A stretch of DNA of 64,000 nt, from contig NZ_WFGV02000005.1 in assembly GCF_010095445.2 (NCBI RefSeq), positions 1 to 64,000 on the forward strand. The letters run 5' to 3'. This DNA comes from Pseudomonas sp. TNT3 (GTDB lineage Bacteria; Pseudomonadota; Gammaproteobacteria; Pseudomonadales; Pseudomonadaceae). Shown piece by piece: positions 37,411 through 45,840 of the stretch (position 1 is its first letter; each line of letters opens with the position of its first letter). A model generated the notes under the pieces. The model saw only the letters and a program-made list of their open reading frames with translations. It made no database searches and was not told the DNA's origin. The position numbers and the translations under genes are program-made.

Positions 37411-38792
37411 GATGGGTAGCTCGCGAGCAGGTTGCGTGCGCGTTCAACCACGCCCTGATCCAGTTGTGCCTTTATTCCGTCGAAACCGGAACCGCGCGTG
37501 GCATCCAGGCCCATGCGCGAGGTGGTGCCGTTGACCGAAGAGGAAGGGTCCAGTGGGCTGCCCGGCAGACCGTCGATGACGAAGATGTCCTGGTGGGGCT
37601 GGAAGTGTGTGGCCAGCGCCCACAGCACCTGACTGTCGTCGGTAATGTCGATGTCGCTGTCCACCGCGATCACGGTTTTCAGGTAAGGGTCCCACCCCAG
37701 CAACGCCAGCATGATCTGCCGGGCCTCGCCGTCACGGCTCTGATCCAGTGCGACATAGCAATGGAAGTGCGTGCCGGAATTGGGGTAGTGCACGGCGGTG
37801 ACGGCGGGGAAGCGCGCCTTGAGTTTTTCGCTCATCTCCGCTTCCCGGGGCAGCCGCGCAAGGGTCAGGTGTTCGGCGTAACGGCCGCCCACCACGTCCA
37901 CCAGCCAGGCATCCTTGCGCCGCATCAGGGTGTCGACGCGCAGCACGTTGTTGGTCGAGCGGTCTGAGGAATAGCCGCTGAATTCCCCGAACGGACCTTC
38001 CTCTGCATAGGCCGCAGGATCGATGGCGCCTTCCAGTACGAACTCTGCGTAGGCCGGCACACCAATGCCGTAGCGCGGGGTCTTGACCAGTTCCAGCGGT
38101 GCGCCAAACAGGCCGCCGGCGACCGCGCGCTCATCACTGCCAAAGGGCAACCGCGCAGCAGCGGCCAGCATGAACAGCGGATGGGCGCCGACGACCATGG
38201 CAACGCGTAATTCCTCGCCGCGTTCCCGGGCGGTTTGCAGCATGCGCCACAGGTGGCCACGGGAATGCAGGCTGGTGGCGAGGGCCTGGCGGGCGTGGCG
38301 CATCGAGCGGTGGTAGCTCATGTTGGCAATGCCGCTGACCGGGTCTTCGGCAATGATGATGGCGTTGGTGATGTACGGGCCGCGGTCGCTGTCGAAGTGT
38401 TTGAGCATCGGCAACAGCGCCAGGTCTACCGCTTCGCCTTCGAAGATTTCGTCCAGCACCGGGCCGGTTTCAACGTAGCGCGGCGGGATCGGATGGTTGG
38501 CGCGGGCCTGGAAGGTCTCGTGCAATTGCGCCGGATGCACGCCGAAAATACGGGCGATGCGGGTGCGGGAGGCGAACAGGTTGGTGGCGACCGGAACGCC
38601 GAGGGTGCCGACGTTTTCGCAGATCAGCAGCGGATCGCGGCCCTGAGCGGCCAGGGCATCGACCAGGGCGGTGACATCCTGATCGGCAGAAAGCGATTCA
38701 GAAATAGTCAGCACATCGTCCGGGTACTGCCGGCGATAGGCGTCGATGAATGCGTGAAAGTCCTGGGTATCGCCGAGCGTAGAGAGGGTCAT
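37407..38792 (-). CDS. UbiD-family prenyl-FMN-dependent decarboxylase
   Basis: This 461-residue protein has UbiD motifs with the catalytic Glu in EGPFGEFSGYSS and the R/E residues of the prFMN site (ANMSYHRSMRHARQ; HYPNSGTHFHCYVALDQ). The start at 38792 follows GAGG; a longer frame upstream runs through simple repeats and a REP element and is not credible. Such enzymes reversibly decarboxylate aromatic, heteroaromatic or alpha,beta-unsaturated acids. The local substrate is unknown; neighbours (molybdenum hydroxylase, deaminase, nucleobase transporter) hint at a heteroaromatic acid. Confidence 0.88.
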   Translation of the reverse strand: MTLSTLGDTQDFHAFIDAYRRQYPDDVLTISESLSADQDVTALVDALAAQGRDPLLICENVGTLGVPVATNLFASRTRIARIFGVHPAQLHETFQARANHPIPPRYVETGPVLDEIFEGEAVDLALLPMLKHFDSDRGPYITNAIIIAEDPVSGIANMSYHRSMRHARQALATSLHSRGHLWRMLQTARERGEELRVAMVVGAHPLFMLAAAARLPFGSDERAVAGGLFGAPLELVKTPRYGIGVPAYAEFVLEGAIDPAAYAEEGPFGEFSGYSSDRSTNNVLRVDTLMRRKDAWLVDVVGGRYAEHLTLARLPREAEMSEKLKARFPAVTAVHYPNSGTHFHCYVALDQSRDGEARQIMLALLGWDPYLKTVIAVDSDIDITDDSQVLWALATHFQPHQDIFVIDGLPGSPLDPSSSVNGTTSRMGLDATRGSGFDGIKAQLDQGVVERARNLLASYPS

Positions 38793-38902
38793 GGTTTCAC
38801 CTCGTAAAAAGCAGGCGCGCAGGGTTGAGGGCGACGCTCTATCGACAAGCCGTTGGCCCGCCGGTCGATCGAACGCCGATTCATCTTCGCGCCTGTAAAG
38901 TC

Positions 38903-38946
38903 GCTGTGTGCTGTGTGCTGTGTGCTGTGTGCTGTGTGCTGTGTGC
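38903..38946. repeat. Heptanucleotide tandem repeat GCTGTGT, 6.3 copies
   Basis: Six perfect copies of GCTGTGT plus two bases lie 111-154 bases upstream of the UbiD start codon, between it and the amidohydrolase gene. No interruptions are present. A simple repeat of this length is prone to slippage. Confidence 0.92.
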
Positions 38947-38954
38947 ACAGATCC

Positions 38955-39050
38955 CCTGTGGCGAGGGAGCTTGCTCCCGCTGGACTGCGCAGCAGGCCTA
39001 TTTTTTGGGGCGGCTTCGCCACCCAGCGGGAGCAAGCTCCCTCGCCACAG
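38955..39050. repeat. REP-like palindrome, family B
   Basis: CCTGTGGCGAGGGAGCTTGC faces GCAAGCTCCCTCGCCACAG, with an inner stem CCCGCTGG/CCAGCGGG. It begins 8 bases after the heptanucleotide repeat and ends 19 bases before the stop codon of the amidohydrolase gene. Confidence 0.87.
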
Positions 39051-39069
39051 AGGGTTGTGTACCCCGACG

Positions 39070-39975
39070 TTACAAGTAAGTCGTGGTCAGTCGGATGTCC
39101 GCCTCGATCAGGTCCTTGGGTGGCGGCGTTGGTTCGATGCCGCACAACCGCGCGATGTTGTTGCCCAGGTAATCCTCGAGGTGATCCTCATCGATGCCCA
39201 GACCCTGCGGCGCTGGCGAGCACAGCACCTCCAGTTCGCGCAGCCACATTCCCGGTTCGTTCGGCGGTGAGTCGGTGCCGAAGACGATCTTGTTGCGTGG
39301 CAGGTCCTTGGCGAATTCGACGATGCGTGACTGGAAGCACCAGCCGGATTCGCAGTACACGTTCGGCGTGTCCATGGCCATCCAGAACGCTTCGAACGAA
39401 TAGTTGCCACCGGTCTGTATGCCGAAGTGACCGATGATGAAGTTGACCATCGGGAACTCGCGGATGATCGGGTAGAACATCGTCGGAATGGTGTACGGAC
39501 CGTCACCGGTGTGGATCAGCACCACGATGTTGTACTTGGCGCAGACTTTCATCGCCGGGCGCAGCCAGTCCAGGGCGCGATCCGGACGATAACCGTGCAT
39601 GTTGGCGTGCAGCTTGAGCATCTTGAAGCCGTATTCCTTGATGTGGAATTCCAGCTCCGCCGCACCGTTTTCCGGTCCCCAGCGCGGGTTGAAGTTGAAG
39701 TTGCCGATGAAGCGGTCCGGGTACTTCACGCACAGTTCGGCGACGTAGGACATGTAGTCACGCACGCCCTCGCGGCCCCGGCGGTTGCCGTCGCGATAAC
39801 CGGTGTTGCCCGGTGGCGGCTGGATGAAGCCCATGTCGATGCGCCGGGGTTTGCCGTTGATCATGTACGGGCCGTCCATCAGCTTGAGCATGCGCTCGCC
39901 GGTGAACGGTTCGCCGGTGTGGCGCCAGGCCTCGTCGACCAGGTTGGTGGGGTGCAGATGGGTGTCGATAATCAT
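39070..39975 (-). CDS. ACMSD-like amidohydrolase (amidohydrolase-2 family), metal motif intact
   Basis: This 301-residue protein of the amidohydrolase-2 (ACMSD, gamma-resorcylate decarboxylase) family keeps the metal ligands: DTHLHP at residues 3-8, LIHTGDGPY (about 158), GHFGIQ (about 187) and the late FGTDSPPNEPG (about 240). The family performs non-oxidative decarboxylation or hydrolysis of ring-derived acids. It lies 4 bases after a close paralogue (about half of residues identical by eye) in which the DTHLHP motif is changed to DISCYP. Confidence 0.83.
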   Translation of the reverse strand: MIIDTHLHPTNLVDEAWRHTGEPFTGERMLKLMDGPYMINGKPRRIDMGFIQPPPGNTGYRDGNRRGREGVRDYMSYVAELCVKYPDRFIGNFNFNPRWGPENGAAELEFHIKEYGFKMLKLHANMHGYRPDRALDWLRPAMKVCAKYNIVVLIHTGDGPYTIPTMFYPIIREFPMVNFIIGHFGIQTGGNYSFEAFWMAMDTPNVYCESGWCFQSRIVEFAKDLPRNKIVFGTDSPPNEPGMWLRELEVLCSPAPQGLGIDEDHLEDYLGNNIARLCGIEPTPPPKDLIEADIRLTTTYL

Positions 39976-39979
39976 CGGT

Positions 39980-40909
39980 TCAGCTCCTGGCCAGTTGAGT
40001 GGTAACGGGGCGCTTGAGCTGCGCCTCTGCTTCGGAAACGGAACGTGGCGGCGGGGTCGGTTCGAGGCCGATCATCCGGGCGGTGTTGTTGCCCAGGTAG
40101 TCTTCGAGGGTGTCCTCGTCGAGGTTCAAACCCTGTGGCGGCTCGTGGCAGAGCACTTCCAGCAGGCGCAGCCACATGCCCGGTTCGTTCGGCGGGGTGT
40201 CGGTGCCGAAGAGGATCTTGTGGGTGGGCAGGACCTTGGCGAACTCGACGATCCGCGATTGCAGGCACCAGCCCGATTCGCAGTAGACGTTGGGCAGCTC
40301 CATCGCCCATTGCATCGGCTCGAATACGTAGACCCCACCGGTCTGCACGCCGAAGTGGGCCATGATGAAATCGACGTTGGGGAACTCCTTGATCATCGGC
40401 ACCCATTCCGACGGGATGCTGTAGGGCCCGTCACCGGTGTGCAGCTTGACCGGGATGCCCAGCTCGGCGCACTTCTCGAAGCACGGGCGGACCCAGTCCA
40501 GCGCCCGGTCAGGACGGTAGGCATGCATGTTGGCCTGCATCTGGACCATCTTGAAGCCGTGTTCCTTGACGTAGCGCTCGATCGCTTCGACGCCGTTTTC
40601 GACACCGCAACGCGGGTTGTAGACGAAGCAGCCGATGAAGCGGTCCGGGTAGGTCTGGACCATTTTCAGGGTGTAGGCCATGTACGCGTCGATGGACTCG
40701 CGACCGGTCAGGTCACCGTCGGTCCAGGTGTAAATGGTGTTGCCCTGCGGCGGCTGGATGAAGGCTTTGTCGATGCGGCGAGGTTTGCCGTTGACCATGT
40801 ACGGGCCATCCATCATCTCCAGCAGACGCTCGCCGGTGAACGGGTCACCGTCATGCCTCCAGGCGAGGTCCACCAGGTCGGTGGGATAGCAGCTGATATC
40901 GATGATCAT
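39980..40909 (-). CDS. ACMSD-like amidohydrolase paralogue lacking the HxH metal motif
   Basis: This 309-residue protein is a paralogue of the next gene downstream, collinear over nearly the whole length (WRHxGxPFTGERxLxxMDGPYMxNGKPRRID and many other blocks). At residues 3-8 it reads DISCYP where the paralogue has DTHLHP, so both His of the HxH metal motif are gone. The later ligands are kept (LHTGDGPY, AHFGVQ, FGTDTPPNEPG). The start at 40909 has AGGAG upstream. It may be a catalytically altered or structural partner of its neighbour; proteins of this family are often dimers. Confidence 0.83.
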   Translation of the reverse strand: MIIDISCYPTDLVDLAWRHDGDPFTGERLLEMMDGPYMVNGKPRRIDKAFIQPPQGNTIYTWTDGDLTGRESIDAYMAYTLKMVQTYPDRFIGCFVYNPRCGVENGVEAIERYVKEHGFKMVQMQANMHAYRPDRALDWVRPCFEKCAELGIPVKLHTGDGPYSIPSEWVPMIKEFPNVDFIMAHFGVQTGGVYVFEPMQWAMELPNVYCESGWCLQSRIVEFAKVLPTHKILFGTDTPPNEPGMWLRLLEVLCHEPPQGLNLDEDTLEDYLGNNTARMIGLEPTPPPRSVSEAEAQLKRPVTTQLARS

Positions 40910-41242
40910 TGAAGTCGATCTCCTGATAGCGGGGAAGGGAACCTTGCGGTTCACAGCAGTCGCATCCCGGGCAATCGGCCATTTCTATGCGCAGATGGCT
41001 GCGCATTCCCTCGCCTGGTCGCATCCGGCTCGGGACGCTGGCTGCTTGGGGAGGAGTATTGGAAGGGGGGGTGGTGTTCGTACAATATTAATTGGGCGAG
41101 GGGTTGATACTTGTTCGATATGGTTTTGTGTTGACTGGGCGGGCCTCATCGCTGGCAAGCCAGCTCCCACAGGTTTTTGTCGTGTGACAGAGATCTGGTT
41201 AACACTTCGGCCCCTGTGGGAGCTGGCTTGCCAGCGATGGCG
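40910..41242. repeat. Intergenic stretch with REP pair, family C (41146-41240)
   Basis: CATCGCTGGCAAGCCAGCTCCCACAGG at 41146 faces CCTGTGGGAGCTGGCTTGCCAGCGATGG ending at 41240, just past the stop of the LysR gene. The remaining 236 bases hold no gene; AT-rich GTACAATATTAATTG near 41080 may belong to the promoter of the amidohydrolase pair. Confidence 0.8.
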
Positions 41243-42133
41243 TCAGGGTTGTGTACGCAAAGCCAACTGTTTGATCGCCTCAACCACCGGCGCCACCCGC
41301 TCTCGATGCCCGGTCGGCCACACTGCATACAGGTTGTAATGCGCCGGAATCCGCGCCTCGTTCAGCGCCACCAGTCGCCCGCTGCGCAGCGCATCCGCCG
41401 CCAATAATCCCCGAACCAAGCCCGCACCTACGCCAGCCTCGGCCGCCGCAATCAGGTTCGCCGCATTATCGAATACCACTCGCGCCGCCGGTTCGGTCGG
41501 GGTCATTCCGGCGGCGTCCAGCCACGGAATCCACGACCTGCGCGTGTACCCCAGCAATGGCAATTGCAGGATCTGCGCTGGCGTGATCGGCACTTGCAAA
41601 CCATGCCGCTCAAGCAGCGCCGGTGAGGCCACGGCACTGACGCTGTCGCCACAAATCTGCGTCATCTCGCAGTCTTCCCAATCGCCATACCCGTAGCGCA
41701 ACGCCAGGTCCACTCGTTCGAACGAGCTACGATCCGAGCGTGGCATCGACAGCAGCACCACCTCGTGGTCGGGCAAGAGTTCCAGCAGCTGCGGCAGGCG
41801 TGGATTGAGCCAGCTCTGGGCCAGTTCGCTGTCGACATCCAGGGTCAGCCGTTGCGCCACGCTGCGGTTTTTTACCGAGGACAGTGCGCGGTCGATTTGT
41901 GCCAGCCCATCGGACAACACGCTGGCGAACAGCTGCCCGGCGTCGGTCAGGTTGCTGCCGCCGCCTTCCCGGACGAACAGGGGCTGGCCGATGAAGTCTT
42001 CCAGGGAGCGGATTTGCTGGCTGATGGCGCTGTGGGTCAGGTCGAGCTTGCGCGCAGCGCTGGAGAAACTGCCGCTGCGGGCGGCCTGAATGAATGCGCT
42101 CATGGACTGCACCGACGGGTATCGCTTGTACAT
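41243..42133 (-). CDS. LysR-family regulator (GcvA-like), divergent from molybdenum hydroxylase genes
   Basis: This 296-residue protein has an N-terminal winged helix-turn-helix ([38 protein letters not shown]) and a LysR substrate-binding domain. The start MYKRYPSVQ at 42133 fits the family; longer frames cross into the promoter of the next gene. It is divergent from the iorA-like gene, the usual layout for a LysR protein and its target. Whether it also controls the minus-strand genes downstream is open. Confidence 0.88.
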   Translation of the reverse strand: MYKRYPSVQSMSAFIQAARSGSFSSAARKLDLTHSAISQQIRSLEDFIGQPLFVREGGGSNLTDAGQLFASVLSDGLAQIDRALSSVKNRSVAQRLTLDVDSELAQSWLNPRLPQLLELLPDHEVVLLSMPRSDRSSFERVDLALRYGYGDWEDCEMTQICGDSVSAVASPALLERHGLQVPITPAQILQLPLLGYTRRSWIPWLDAAGMTPTEPAARVVFDNAANLIAAAEAGVGAGLVRGLLAADALRSGRLVALNEARIPAHYNLYAVWPTGHRERVAPVVEAIKQLALRTQP

Positions 42134-42181
42134 GCTGTTAGTCCTACTTACACAACGTGGCAGAAATCGTCGCTGGCCCGA

Positions 42182-42201
42182 TATTGCGCAGGCTTCCAAT
42201 A
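42182..42201. promoter_or_regulatory. Candidate LysR operator between lysR and iorA-like gene
   Basis: TATTG-N10-CAATA is an interrupted dyad of the size bound by LysR proteins, centred about 60 bases upstream of the iorA start and 58 upstream of the lysR start. Confidence 0.35.
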
Positions 42202-42251
42202 ATCGATCACCAGGCCTGCACAAAGACGGGCCGCTCTCTTGGAGCCTGACA

Positions 42252-42716
42252 ATGATCGAATTCACGGTAAACGGCGAACGACGCGAGCTGGTAGAGACGT
42301 CGCCCTCCATGCCCTTGTTATGGGTATTGCGTGACCACTTGAAACTCACGGGCACCAAGTTCGGTTGCGGCATGGGGCTGTGCGGCGCCTGCACCGTGCA
42401 CCTTGACGGTGTCGCAGTGCGTTCGTGCCAACTGCCGGTTGCCGCCGTGGCGGGGCACAGCATCACCACCATCGAAGGCTTGTCAGCGACCGAACAGCAT
42501 CCGCTGCAACTGGCCTGGGTTGCCGAAGATGTCCCGCAATGCGGTTACTGTCAATCCGGTCAGATCATGTCGGCGGCAGCATTGCTCAACACCGGGGCGG
42601 CGGTCACCGATGACTCTATTCGCAACGCGATGTCCGGCAACCTGTGCCGTTGCGGCACCTATGGACGGATCAACAAAGCCATCAAGCGCGCCGCCAATGC
42701 GCCGAAGGAGGCGTGA
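42252..42716 (+). CDS. iorA: [2Fe-2S] subunit of a molybdenum hydroxylase (isoquinoline 1-oxidoreductase/xanthine dehydrogenase family)
   Basis: This 154-residue protein has a plant-type [2Fe-2S] site ([15 protein letters not shown]) and a second, helical site ([10 protein letters not shown] and [11 protein letters not shown]). It passes electrons from the large molybdenum subunit. Its stop codon overlaps the start of that gene. No FAD subunit is present, as in IorAB and the aldehyde oxidase PaoAB-like two-subunit forms. The symbol refers to family, not to proven isoquinoline use. Confidence 0.88.
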   Translation: MIEFTVNGERRELVETSPSMPLLWVLRDHLKLTGTKFGCGMGLCGACTVHLDGVAVRSCQLPVAAVAGHSITTIEGLSATEQHPLQLAWVAEDVPQCGYCQSGQIMSAAALLNTGAAVTDDSIRNAMSGNLCRCGTYGRINKAIKRAANAPKEA

Positions 42717-44920
42717 TGAGCTTCACTCAAGTTGAGTTGCCCCGCAGACTTTTTCTCAAGCAAACCGCGACCGTTGCTGCCGGTCTGGCCATCGCGTTTT
42801 ACCTGCCTTCGGGTGGGGCCGCCAGCGACCCGAAAGCGCCAGCGCCTGCCGCCACCTTCGAACCGAATGCCTGGGTTCGGGTGTTGCCCGATGGCACGGT
42901 GAAACTGGTGGTGCACAAGCACGATTCCGGGACCGGCACCCAGACGGCATTGGCGGCCTGCGTTGCGGAGGAACTGGACGTCAATCCGATGACCGTGCAG
43001 GTGATCACCCCGGAAAATCCGTTCTTCGACACCTACATTCACCCGGTCTGGAAAGTCTTCTCCACTGGCGGCAGCACCAGCGTTTCCCTGGAGTACGATC
43101 GCTTGCGCATGGCCGGCGCCACGGCTCGGGCGTTGCTGATCAGCGCTGCCGCCAAACAGTGGAAGGTCAGACCTGACAGTTGCACCACGCAAGAAGGTTA
43201 CGTGGTTCACAGCGCCAGCCAGCGCCGCCTCGGTTACGGCGAACTGGTCGGAGTCGCCGCGCATTTGCCCGCCCCGACCCACGTCACCCTGAAAGACCCG
43301 GCGCAGTTCAAATACATTGGCAAGCTACGGCATAAACGTGATGCCGCGGCGAAGGTTTGCGGGCGATTCAAGTACAGCATTGATGTGGTGTTGCCCGAGA
43401 TGTTGGTGGCCGTGATCGAGCGCACGCCGGTGGTCGGCGCGAAGGTGGTGTCGGTGGATTCGGCGGCAGCGATGCAGGTGCCGGGCGTGCGTAAAGTGAT
43501 CGCGATTCCAGGGCGGCCGGACGTGCTGGGCGGCAATCAGGAAGGCGTTGCGGTGTTGGCCGAGAACTACTGGGCCGCGCAGCAGGGGCGTGCGGTGCTA
43601 AAGGTGCAGTGGAGCGATTCTCCGCTGGCCAGGTTCGACAGTGATGAACTGGCTGCCGCACAAGCGTTGGCCCTCGATGACACGCGTGCTCAGCGGGTGT
43701 CTGCCATGAAGGCCGGCGATGTCGATGGTCAATGGCCTATGGCGACGAAGCTGCTCGAAGCCGATTACCGCATGCCCTACAAAGTGCAAAACCCGTTGGA
43801 GCCGGTGTGCATCACCGCACAGGTTCAGAACGACGGGATCACCTATTGGGGTGGCGTACAGGTGCCGTCCTCGGCACTGGAAGCGGCGCAAACCGTGTGC
43901 AAGATCGCCAAGGAAAAGGTCACGATCAATGAGTTGGTGTCCGGTGGCAGTTTCGGTGCGCGCGAGGCCAAATACTGGTTGTTTGAAGTGGCTTACCTGG
44001 CGCAACAAGCCAAGGTGCCGGTGAAGTTGATGAACAGCCGCGAAGATGAAATGCGCTCGCTGTTCATGCACCCGGCGACCTTGCATCGAGCCAAAGGCGC
44101 GCTGGATGCCCAGGGACATTTGACGGCATTGCGACTTGAGGCGGTGTCGCCCGCGTCGCCGGAGCAGTGGGAACCGGGCTATTTCGAACGTCCCGATCAC
44201 ATGGACTACAGCACCACCGAGGCCATCACCGCGTGGGACTTTGCGTACCGCCCGGCGAATCTCGATCTGGTGTGGGTCAAGCATGAAAGCCAGGTGCCCA
44301 GCGGCTGGTACCGTTCGGTGAGTTTCATCCCGAATGTTTTCGCGGTCGAAAGCTTCATGGATGAGCTGGCCCATGGTGCCGGGCAGGATCCGCTGAACTT
44401 CAGGCTCGCCCACATGCAAGAGCGGCCACGGCATGTCGCGGTGCTGAAAAGCGCCGCCGAGCGTGCCGGTTGGGGGCAGTCGTTGCCGGAGGGGACGGCG
44501 CTCGGTATCGCCACCAACCAGGGTTACACCAGTTTTATTGCAGTGGTCGCGCAGGTGTCGAAAAAGGACGCCGTTGCTCGCGTGGAGAAGCTGACCTGCG
44601 TGGTCGATTGCGGCCTGGCAGTGTCACCGGGAGGCGTCGAAGAGCAAATCTACGGCGGTCTGATGTGGGGGCTCGGCCACGCGTTGTTCGACCGCATGGA
44701 CATCAAACAGGGCAGGGTGGTGCAGAGCAACTTCCATGACTACCGGGTGACGCGCATGTCCGACATGCCGGCGGTGGACATCCTGGTGCTGGACGGTGAG
44801 CCGGGCAAGCCCGGTGGCGTCGGTGAATTGGGCAGCCCATCGGTGGCGCCGGCCATCGCCAACGCCTTGTTCAGCCTGACCGGCGTACGCCAGCGTTCGA
44901 CGCCTCTGACCTTGGGATAA
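42716..44920 (+). CDS. iorB: Molybdopterin-binding large subunit, Tat-exported molybdenum hydroxylase
   Basis: This 734-residue protein has a Tat-type signal (PRRLFLKQTATVAAGLAIAF, twin Arg followed by a hydrophobic stretch) and the molybdenum hydroxylase domains, with the catalytic Glu in GGVGELGSPSVAPA near the C-terminus. It hydroxylates a carbon next to a ring nitrogen or oxidises an aldehyde, using water. Periplasmic location would need export with cofactor bound and the small subunit carried along. No cytochrome c subunit follows; the electron acceptor is unknown. Confidence 0.88.
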   Translation: MSFTQVELPRRLFLKQTATVAAGLAIAFYLPSGGAASDPKAPAPAATFEPNAWVRVLPDGTVKLVVHKHDSGTGTQTALAACVAEELDVNPMTVQVITPENPFFDTYIHPVWKVFSTGGSTSVSLEYDRLRMAGATARALLISAAAKQWKVRPDSCTTQEGYVVHSASQRRLGYGELVGVAAHLPAPTHVTLKDPAQFKYIGKLRHKRDAAAKVCGRFKYSIDVVLPEMLVAVIERTPVVGAKVVSVDSAAAMQVPGVRKVIAIPGRPDVLGGNQEGVAVLAENYWAAQQGRAVLKVQWSDSPLARFDSDELAAAQALALDDTRAQRVSAMKAGDVDGQWPMATKLLEADYRMPYKVQNPLEPVCITAQVQNDGITYWGGVQVPSSALEAAQTVCKIAKEKVTINELVSGGSFGAREAKYWLFEVAYLAQQAKVPVKLMNSREDEMRSLFMHPATLHRAKGALDAQGHLTALRLEAVSPASPEQWEPGYFERPDHMDYSTTEAITAWDFAYRPANLDLVWVKHESQVPSGWYRSVSFIPNVFAVESFMDELAHGAGQDPLNFRLAHMQERPRHVAVLKSAAERAGWGQSLPEGTALGIATNQGYTSFIAVVAQVSKKDAVARVEKLTCVVDCGLAVSPGGVEEQIYGGLMWGLGHALFDRMDIKQGRVVQSNFHDYRVTRMSDMPAVDILVLDGEPGKPGGVGELGSPSVAPAIANALFSLTGVRQRSTPLTLG

Positions 44921-44926
44921 ACCGCC

Positions 44927-45823
44927 ATGGACCTGCGACTGTTGCGCTATTTCATGGCACTGGCCGAAGAGCTGCATTTCGGTCGGGCGGCCACGCGGTT
45001 GCACATTTGCCAGCCGCCGTTGAGTCAGCAGATTCGTTTGTTGGAGGATGAACTCGGCACACCGTTATTCGAGCGCAGTCACCACCGGGTCGAGTTGACG
45101 GCGGCCGGGCAAATGCTCAAGGAACAGGCGCCGCTGGTGTTCGAGCAACTGAACCGCGCCCTCGACCTGACGCGTCAGACCGGTCGCGGGCAATTGGGTG
45201 AGCTGGAAATCGGCATGATCAGTTCGGTCATGGTCGGCGTATTGCCTCGTGCGTTGCACCTGTTTCGCGAGCGCTATCCGCAGGTCAACTGGCGCCTGCA
45301 TGAGATGACGCCAGCGGCGCAGGTCAAGGCGCTGAAGGAAAAGCGCATTGATGCCTGCGTGTTTCGTGTGGGTTACGACGATCCGTTGCTGCGCAATGAG
45401 CTGCTGATCTATGAGCCGATTCGCGTGGTAATGCCCGCTGAACATCCCTTGGCGGCGCGAGAGGTTTTGGAGCCGCTGGACCTGGCAACCGAGCCCTTCG
45501 TGGCATTGGAGCTCAAGCAGTCGAGGTTTGCGGATTTTCTGTATCAGTGCTGCATCAAGGCCGGGTTCACCCCGCAGATTCGCCAGCAGGTGATCGAAGT
45601 ACAAACGCTGCTCAGCCTGGTGCGGGCCGGGTTCGGCGTGGCGCTGTTGCCTGCGTCTATTGAGCAGTTGGCGCCTGCAGGACTGGTGTTCCGTCGGTTG
45701 ACGCCGGCATTGCCGGAAGTGCCGCTGTACGCCACGTACCGCGCTGACGACGAATCGCCGGTGCTGAAGCTGTTTTTGGATACCTTGCGGGAGTTGGTCC
45801 TGGAGGATACGAAAAACCAGTAA
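44927..45823 (+). CDS. LysR-family regulator (CatR/BenM-like)
   Basis: This 298-residue protein starts MDLRLLRYFMALAEELHFGRAA, a start typical of the BenM/CatM/CatR group that responds to aromatic acids and their ring-cleavage products. Its gene begins 6 bases after iorB on the same strand, so it is probably co-transcribed. The window thus has two LysR regulators for one molybdenum hydroxylase, one on each side. Confidence 0.88.
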   Translation: MDLRLLRYFMALAEELHFGRAATRLHICQPPLSQQIRLLEDELGTPLFERSHHRVELTAAGQMLKEQAPLVFEQLNRALDLTRQTGRGQLGELEIGMISSVMVGVLPRALHLFRERYPQVNWRLHEMTPAAQVKALKEKRIDACVFRVGYDDPLLRNELLIYEPIRVVMPAEHPLAAREVLEPLDLATEPFVALELKQSRFADFLYQCCIKAGFTPQIRQQVIEVQTLLSLVRAGFGVALLPASIEQLAPAGLVFRRLTPALPEVPLYATYRADDESPVLKLFLDTLRELVLEDTKNQ

Positions 45824-45840
45824 CAACCGGCGTCGTCAGC

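Noticed and set aside
38793..39035. N-terminal extension of the UbiD protein through the heptanucleotide repeat
   Set aside because: The extension is translated simple repeat and REP sequence; the ATG at 38792 has a good ribosome-binding site and fits the family start.
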